A DNA stretch of 11,466 bases from Lachnospiraceae bacterium UBA7598. GTDB taxonomy: Bacteria > Bacillota > Clostridia > Lachnospirales > Lachnospiraceae. The stretch spans positions 1 through 11,466 of the forward strand of contig DLQV01000037.1 of assembly GCA_002474415.1 (NCBI GenBank). The letters run 5' to 3'. The translations under genes were made by a program, and so were the position numbers. Below, in pieces: positions 7,655 to 11,466 of this stretch; the first letter of the stretch is position 1, and each line of letters begins with the position of its first letter. The notes beneath the pieces were generated by a model, which saw only the letters and a program-made list of their open reading frames with translations, searched no databases and was not told where the DNA came from.

Positions 7655-7668
7655 AAAACTTCACCTTT

Positions 7669-9105
7669 CTACTTGGTACCGTGTTTCTTTTCTGGCTCGC
7701 TTACATACTTTGTATAAAGCATTTCAAAAGCAGCTACAAGGTATTTTCTGGTATCTGCCGGATCAATCAGACGATCCACATATCCTCTTGCAGCGGCAGA
7801 AGCAGCAGAATCCTGAAGTTTTTCATAATCAGCAGCTTTCTGCCTGATCTCATCTGCACCAGCTTCCGGATACATAATCTTTGCAGCCAGAGTAGAATCC
7901 ATCGCACCAATCTTTGCTCCGCTCCATGCGTATACAAGATCAGCTCCGACAGACTTGGAATTCATAAATACATAAGCACTTCCGTAAGCCTCTCCTGTGA
8001 TCAGGTTTACCTTTGCACAGGTTGCATTGGAAAATGCATAAGTCATTCTTGCAAGTGCCTTTGCAAGTTTCTTCTCAGAGCACATGCAGTTTTTCAATCC
8101 ATTTACATTTGTAATGGTAAGTACCGGGATAGAGAATGCATCACAGAACTGAACAAACTCAGCCGCCTTGTTGCATCCCTGCGCGGTCAGGGACTTGTCA
8201 AAGCTCTCTGCTTTCTTGCCTTCTGCATCATATACTTCGCTGCAGTTTGCCACAGCGCCGACTGTCATTCCATTTAACTTGATCAGTCCGGTTACCATAT
8301 TCTTGGCATAATTTGCCTTTGTCTCGAAGAATGTGTTGTAATCGGAAATCTGGGATAACAGATATCTTGGATCACCCTTCATATTCTCCATGCTTTCGCA
8401 GGCACGATTCAGATCATCTTCACAGTCATCTGTGTATACATCTCCCTCGTTGTTACTTGGAAGCATACATACCAGCTGACGGATCTGCTCCATGATCTCA
8501 TCTTCTGAGCCAACGAAATCTACACATCCATTGTTTTCACTCTGGAATGCTGCGCTGGCTGTGTCACATTTTTCTGTGTTATTGCCTTCGATTGCATCCG
8601 GAGCATTTACAAACATGCGTCCTTTCTTCTCTTCAATGAACGCGAAATCGCAAAGTGCCGGGACAACGGAAAGGCCGCCGCCACAATTGCCAAATACACC
8701 ACAAATCTGAGGTACAAGACCGGAAGCTGCTACTTCCTTCGCATAAATAGTTCCAAACCCATCCAATGCATCAACCGACTCCTGAAGACGAATACCGCCA
8801 CAGTCAATCAGACCAATGACAGGAGCTCCCATCTTCATTGCCATGTCATACACAGACGCAATCTTCTTTGCGTGCATCTCTCCGATGGTACCGTTTAATA
8901 CGGATGCATCCTGGCTGTAAATAAATACCAGATTGCCGTCGATCAGTCCATGACCAATCACAACGCCATCTGAAGGGGTTTTTGCAGCGGTAAGATTAAA
9001 ATCTGTGCTACGTGCTGTTACGAGAGAACCGATTTCCATAAAACTGTTCTCATCGACCAACTTAGCAATACGCTGAATTGCCAAGTTTTCATTGTTACTA
9101 CTCAT
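7669..9105 (-). CDS. Acyl-CoA-type carboxyltransferase subunit (12S/MmdA-like), divergent
   Basis: This is a 478-residue crotonase-fold carboxyltransferase of the PccB/MmdA/12S superfamily, first gene of the operon. Relatives move CO2 between an acyl-CoA (methylmalonyl-CoA, malonyl-CoA, glutaconyl-CoA) and biotin. Matching landmarks are VIGLIDCGGIRLQESVDALDGFG (96-118; compare the usual SGGARIQEGV), VPQICGVFGNCGGGLSVVPALCDFAF (131-156), and LITGEAYGSAYVFMNSKSVGADLVYAWSGAKIGAM (368-402), the second oxyanion half. It is about 30-40 residues shorter than typical MmdA. The usual DVPGF and GIIRxGAK elements are replaced by ITNVNGLKNCMCSEKK (331-346), and the protein has fifteen cysteines. These changes leave the acyl donor uncertain, so I give no symbol. 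The ATG at 9105 has a GGAGGG site with a 7-nt spacer, downstream of a strong promoter. The context (biotin carrier, OadB, OadG, 5S) makes a decarboxylase/transcarboxylase role nearly certain. Confidence 0.86.
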   Translation of the reverse strand: MSSNNENLAIQRIAKLVDENSFMEIGSLVTARSTDFNLTAAKTPSDGVVIGHGLIDGNLVFIYSQDASVLNGTIGEMHAKKIASVYDMAMKMGAPVIGLIDCGGIRLQESVDALDGFGTIYAKEVAASGLVPQICGVFGNCGGGLSVVPALCDFAFIEEKKGRMFVNAPDAIEGNNTEKCDTASAAFQSENNGCVDFVGSEDEIMEQIRQLVCMLPSNNEGDVYTDDCEDDLNRACESMENMKGDPRYLLSQISDYNTFFETKANYAKNMVTGLIKLNGMTVGAVANCSEVYDAEGKKAESFDKSLTAQGCNKAAEFVQFCDAFSIPVLTITNVNGLKNCMCSEKKLAKALARMTYAFSNATCAKVNLITGEAYGSAYVFMNSKSVGADLVYAWSGAKIGAMDSTLAAKIMYPEAGADEIRQKAADYEKLQDSAASAAARGYVDRLIDPADTRKYLVAAFEMLYTKYVSEPEKKHGTK

Positions 9106-9150
9106 TTTATGCCCTCCATCTATAAAAAATAAAAATTTCCGCTAGTTTGT

Positions 9151-9179
9151 ATTGTATCTCATTTCCCACTTCTTTTCAA
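9151..9179 (-). promoter_or_regulatory. Sigma-A promoter of the decarboxylase operon
   Basis: On the minus strand TTGAAA (9179-9174) and TACAAT (9156-9151) are separated by exactly 17 bp, each one base from consensus. Transcription would start near 9144, giving a leader of about 40 nt before the ATG at 9105, with the GGAGGG ribosome binding site at the leader's end. This is the best promoter in the window and fits a highly expressed operon. Confidence 0.85.
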
Positions 9180-9232
9180 CATAATTTGTTAATTTTTTCA
9201 CTATTTATTTGTGACTAATTTCCTACTTCTTT
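9161..9232. repeat. 15-bp near-perfect direct repeat across the promoter and the dac stop
   Basis: On the minus strand AAAGAAGTRGGAAAT occurs twice, at 9232-9218 (R = A, overlapping the TAG stop of the carboxypeptidase gene) and 9175-9161 (R = G, lying inside the -35/-10 spacer of the decarboxylase promoter). They match at 14 of 15 positions and are 57 bp apart. This could be paired regulator sites or coincidence in purine-rich DNA. Confidence 0.35.
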
Positions 9233-10449
9233 AATAGCACTTCTTTCCACATAACCCGAAAAAACTTTTCAGCATCCCATTTCTCTATGGAAACTTTTGC
9301 TTTGATTTTTCCTGAATAAATCTCCTTTCCATTCATGCAGTACACGACACGCCCCAATGTCTGTCCCTTTTTGATCGGAAGCCGTATGGGATCTGATAAA
9401 ATTTTTTTCACTTCTGCGGTATCCCCATCCGCCTTCAAAAATGTCATCTTTGTAATATCCGCATCAACATAAACCGGCAGTTTTGCGTGGGTTGCCCATT
9501 CTTCCAGTGTATCTTTCCTGCACCCTTCTGCCACATCCAGATCCGGAAGTTTCACCGATTCTCCTGATCCACGATACAGATGATACGCATCCATTCCGTA
9601 CTGAAACAGTGTCTTTGCATCGGACCACTTATAATTTTTGTGATTTGGCCAGCCACAGCCGAGGAGAGCAATCGCATAATGTCTTCCTCCCTCTTCCAGG
9701 GCAGCCACATAGCAGTATCCTGCTTTTGACGTATAACCTGTTTTCCCGGTAATCACAGAATCCATCATATCCAGTAACGCATTCTTATTTCCAACTGCAT
9801 ATCCGGTTCCTTCCAGACTCTGGAATGTATGTGACCGGGTCTGTGTTACTTCTAAAAACTGCTTACTGACCGGAGACTTCCATGCGCAATAACTCATAAT
9901 CCTGCACAGATCATAGGCTGTGGTATGGTGTTCTCCCTGCGCATCCTTTGCATCCAGACCGTTTGGGGTTACAAAATGACTGTCAGTGCATCCAATCTCC
10001 TTTGCTTTTTCATTCATAAGTACTGCAAATTTTTCCGCAGATCCCGCCACATGTTCTGCGATTGCATATGCACAGTCATTGTAAGATTCGAGCATCAGCC
10101 CATACCAGAGATCCTGCATATAGAACTGTTCTCCTTTTTTCGCACCGAGATGTACTTTCGGCTGTGATGCTGCCTTTACGCTGAATGTAACCACTTCATC
10201 CGGTTTACATTGTTCCATCGCCACAATACAGGTCAGAATTTTTGTCGTACTTGCGTTCGGCAGCGCAATCTGCTCCTCTTTTCCATACAAAAGGCGCCCA
10301 CTGTCTCCATCTACCATAGCACAGGATTTGGAATACAATTTTTCAGGCTCTGGCTTTTCTTCTTTCTTTGCGGAAACCGGTTCCGTAACCAGACATCCAA
10401 ATATCAACAGCACACTTATCATTTTAATCCAGATTTTTTTTTGAAACAT
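9223..10449 (-). CDS. Secreted D-alanyl-D-alanine carboxypeptidase (PBP5-type, S11 family)
   Basis: This enzyme trims the terminal D-alanine from peptidoglycan stem peptides outside the cell. Its 408 residues begin with a signal peptide: basic FQKKIWIK, hydrophobic ISVLLIFGCLV, and likely cleavage after VSA at residue 27. The three active-site motifs are complete: S67-TT-K70 in NASTTKIL (nucleophile and base), S122-Y-N124 in LESYNDCA, and K236-T-G in ITGKTGYT. FVTPNGLDAKDAQGEHHTTAYD (159-180) is typical of S11 peptidases. Residues about 290-385 form the beta-rich C-terminal domain, and the last 20 residues (KFFRVMWKEVLLKK) resemble the amphipathic membrane anchor of PBP5. It lies right after scpAB, the place taken by dacB in Bacillus, but spmA/spmB do not follow. 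The ATG at 10449 lacks any visible ribosome binding site and abuts a hairpin T-tract. Met10 is a possible alternative start but would lose the basic N-region. Confidence 0.94.
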   Translation of the reverse strand: MFQKKIWIKMISVLLIFGCLVTEPVSAKKEEKPEPEKLYSKSCAMVDGDSGRLLYGKEEQIALPNASTTKILTCIVAMEQCKPDEVVTFSVKAASQPKVHLGAKKGEQFYMQDLWYGLMLESYNDCAYAIAEHVAGSAEKFAVLMNEKAKEIGCTDSHFVTPNGLDAKDAQGEHHTTAYDLCRIMSYCAWKSPVSKQFLEVTQTRSHTFQSLEGTGYAVGNKNALLDMMDSVITGKTGYTSKAGYCYVAALEEGGRHYAIALLGCGWPNHKNYKWSDAKTLFQYGMDAYHLYRGSGESVKLPDLDVAEGCRKDTLEEWATHAKLPVYVDADITKMTFLKADGDTAEVKKILSDPIRLPIKKGQTLGRVVYCMNGKEIYSGKIKAKVSIEKWDAEKFFRVMWKEVLLKK

Positions 10450-10450
10450 A

Positions 10451-10493
10451 AAAAAATAACCATATACATTTTTATTCTATGTATATGATTATT
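10451..10493 (-). terminator. Hairpin with T-tract after scpB, abutting the next start codon
   Basis: In the 54-bp gap, minus-strand AATAATCATATACAT (10493-10479) pairs with ATGTATATGGTTATT (10469-10455) over about 15 bp with one wobble or mismatch. A 9-nt loop separates the arms and a run of T (10456-10450) follows. The stem is almost all A/T, so it is a weak terminator. It may end scpAB transcription or act as a translational hairpin for the carboxypeptidase gene, whose ATG follows at once. Confidence 0.55.
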
Positions 10494-10503
10494 CTTTCTT
10501 ATT

Positions 10504-11073
10504 TTATACGTCCAGTTTTACATGCATCTCTTCTTCCGCTTCCTGTTTAAATTCTTCCACCTGTACCGGACTGAGTACTGGCAGATCATCAATCGAATGC
10601 ACTCCAAAACTGCGCAGAAATTCTTCTGTTGTTCCGAAAAGTAACGGGCGCCCCGGTGCATCCAGTCTTCCAAGTTCACACACCAGATGATATTCCACCA
10701 GCTTGTTTACCGCATGATCTGAAGACACGCCTCGTATTTTTTCTATTTCCATCTTTGTCACCGGCTGTTTGTAAGCAATAATGGAAAGTGTTTCTAACAG
10801 AACGTCCGTCAGAACCCGTCGTTTGGGCTGCTTTGCAATTTTGATCAGATATTCGTAAATTTCAGGTCTGGTACACATCTGGTAGGCTCCATCCAGCTCC
10901 GTGATGGTAACGCCACGTTTCTGTTCTTCCCACTCTTTTTTCATTTCTTCGATCAGTTCCTTTGTCTTTTGCTGATCAAGTTCAAGAACTCCTGCGATTT
11001 TTTCCAGTTCTACGGAATCCCCCATAGAAAACAAAATTCCCTCTATGATAGCCTTATAATTTTTTTCTCCCAT
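10504..11073 (-). CDS. scpB: Segregation and condensation protein B
   Basis: ScpB is one of the two kleisin-complex partners of SMC. It dimerises and binds the middle of ScpA to organise and segregate the chromosome. The 189-residue protein has the expected two winged-helix domains: an N-terminal one (AIIEGILFSMGDSVELEKIAGVL, about 8-30, through YQMCTRPEIYEYL) and a C-terminal one starting at RRVLTDVLLETLSIIAYKQPVTKMEIEKIRGV (about 85-115). The family signature ELGRLDAPGRPLLFGTTEEFLRSFG follows at about 133-157. An acidic tail closes it. The ATG at 11073 has a GGGATG-type site and begins 19 bp after the scpA stop, so the pair is one operon. The length is typical and the gene looks intact. Confidence 0.96.
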   Translation of the reverse strand: MGEKNYKAIIEGILFSMGDSVELEKIAGVLELDQQKTKELIEEMKKEWEEQKRGVTITELDGAYQMCTRPEIYEYLIKIAKQPKRRVLTDVLLETLSIIAYKQPVTKMEIEKIRGVSSDHAVNKLVEYHLVCELGRLDAPGRPLLFGTTEEFLRSFGVHSIDDLPVLSPVQVEEFKQEAEEEMHVKLDV

Positions 11074-11092
11074 ACTTTACATCCCATTATTT

Positions 11093-11466
11093 CTATGCTG
11101 CAACTTTTGAATCAATCTGGATATCATCAAAAATATGTTCCTGTGAAATCCGTATCGTTCCCATTTTCATCAGTTCGAGAATAGCAAGGAACGTCACAAT
11201 CACTTCCACTTTCGAGGACTGTGCCGTCAAAAGCCCGCGAAAGCTAAAATGCCGGTGTTCTGTTGCATATTTTGTCAAATCTTCCATCTTGTCTTCCAGC
11301 GACACTTCTTCTTTTTCAATTTTTCCAAACTTTGAACGCAACGGATCTATTTTATCCTGTTGTTTTTTCATGATGCTTTCAAAGATTTCATGCAGGCGTG
11401 AAAGTGTAAGGTCTGATATCAGTTCCTGAATATCAACCGGCGGTTCATAGGCACGCACTTCTTCCG
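11093..11466 (-). CDS. scpA: Segregation and condensation protein A, C-terminal part
   Basis: Only the last 124 codons or so of the bacterial kleisin ScpA are inside the window, and the frame is open at base 11466 (it continues upstream with Glu-Glu codons). The preserved part covers the late linker and the C-terminal winged-helix domain, which caps the ATPase head of one SMC monomer. The diagnostic element is LTAQSSKVEVIVTFLAILELMKMGTIRISQEHIFDDIQI, near the end, very close to the ScpA consensus. An in-frame GTG at 11458 is an internal valine, not a start, because the conserved EEVRAYEPP context continues above it. The stop TAG at 11093-11095 lies 19 bp from scpB. Confidence 0.94.
   Translation of the reverse strand, partial: EEVRAYEPPVDIQELISDLTLSRLHEIFESIMKKQQDKIDPLRSKFGKIEKEEVSLEDKMEDLTKYATEHRHFSFRGLLTAQSSKVEVIVTFLAILELMKMGTIRISQEHIFDDIQIDSKVAA

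Noticed and set aside
7681..8277. 198-codon plus-strand open frame opposite the 12S-like gene
   Set aside because: Low-complexity composition rich in Cys, Ile and Ser, typical of a shadow frame of a real gene on the other strand.
9195..9215. TCAC...GTGA mini-hairpin after the carboxypeptidase stop as a terminator
   Set aside because: The stem is four base pairs with a nine-base loop, and the minus strand continues with A rather than T. It does not qualify as a terminator.
10507..10512. TATAAA-like -10 at the end of scpB as a carboxypeptidase promoter
   Set aside because: No -35 lies 16-18 bp upstream and there is no TG extension, so support is too weak to call it.
11456..11458. GTG at 11458 as the start of scpA
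   Set aside because: The frame continues upstream to the window edge with conserved ScpA residues, and a 121-residue product would lack the N-terminal SMC-binding domain.

Overview
The window looks like chromosomal DNA of an anaerobic, spore-lineage Bacillota, most likely of the Lachnospiraceae/Clostridia type. The reasons are the strong AGGAGG-type ribosome binding sites, AT-rich intergenic DNA with sigma-A-type promoters, a moderate GC content by eye, the cmk-ispH pair, a BaiN-like flavoprotein, and a five-gene sodium-pump decarboxylase cluster. The genus cannot be fixed from the sequence alone. All twelve genes lie on the minus strand, so transcription runs from high to low coordinates. 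No RNA gene, insertion sequence, CRISPR array or phage gene is visible.

In transcription order: (1) 11466-10504 holds the end of scpA and all of scpB, the two non-SMC subunits of condensin. A hairpin at about 10451-10493 follows them. (2) 10449-9223 is a secreted D,D-carboxypeptidase. Its ATG directly abuts the T-tract of that hairpin and has no visible Shine-Dalgarno sequence. (3) A good sigma-A promoter at 9151-9179 (TTGAAA-17-TACAAT) drives a tight five-gene operon, 9105-3874: a carboxyltransferase of the acyl-CoA (12S/MmdA) type, an OadG protein with an extra lipoprotein domain, a biotin carrier, the integral membrane Na+ pump OadB, and a 5S/OadA-type pyruvate/oxaloacetate carboxyltransferase without its own biotin domain. 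A strong terminator at 3824-3856 closes it. (4) An extended -10 promoter at 3767-3794 starts the next unit: an RpiR-family SIS-domain regulator overlapping a BaiN/HI0933-type flavoprotein by 8 bp, then cytidylate kinase and IspH, which runs off the window.

The most interesting part is the decarboxylase operon. It has all three soluble parts of a propionibacterial transcarboxylase (12S, 5S, 1.3S biotin carrier) together with the membrane parts (beta and gamma) of a Na+-translocating decarboxylase. One biotin carrier may therefore take CO2 from two kinds of donor and deliver it to one sodium pump, or pass it between an acyl-CoA and pyruvate. The 12S-like subunit is divergent in its substrate loops and the gamma subunit has an unusual external domain, so the true substrates are open.

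The stretches without a gene are all shorter than 300 bases. The largest are 3719-3873 (terminator plus rpiR promoter and possible operators), 9106-9222 (promoter and a direct repeat) and 10450-10503 (hairpin).
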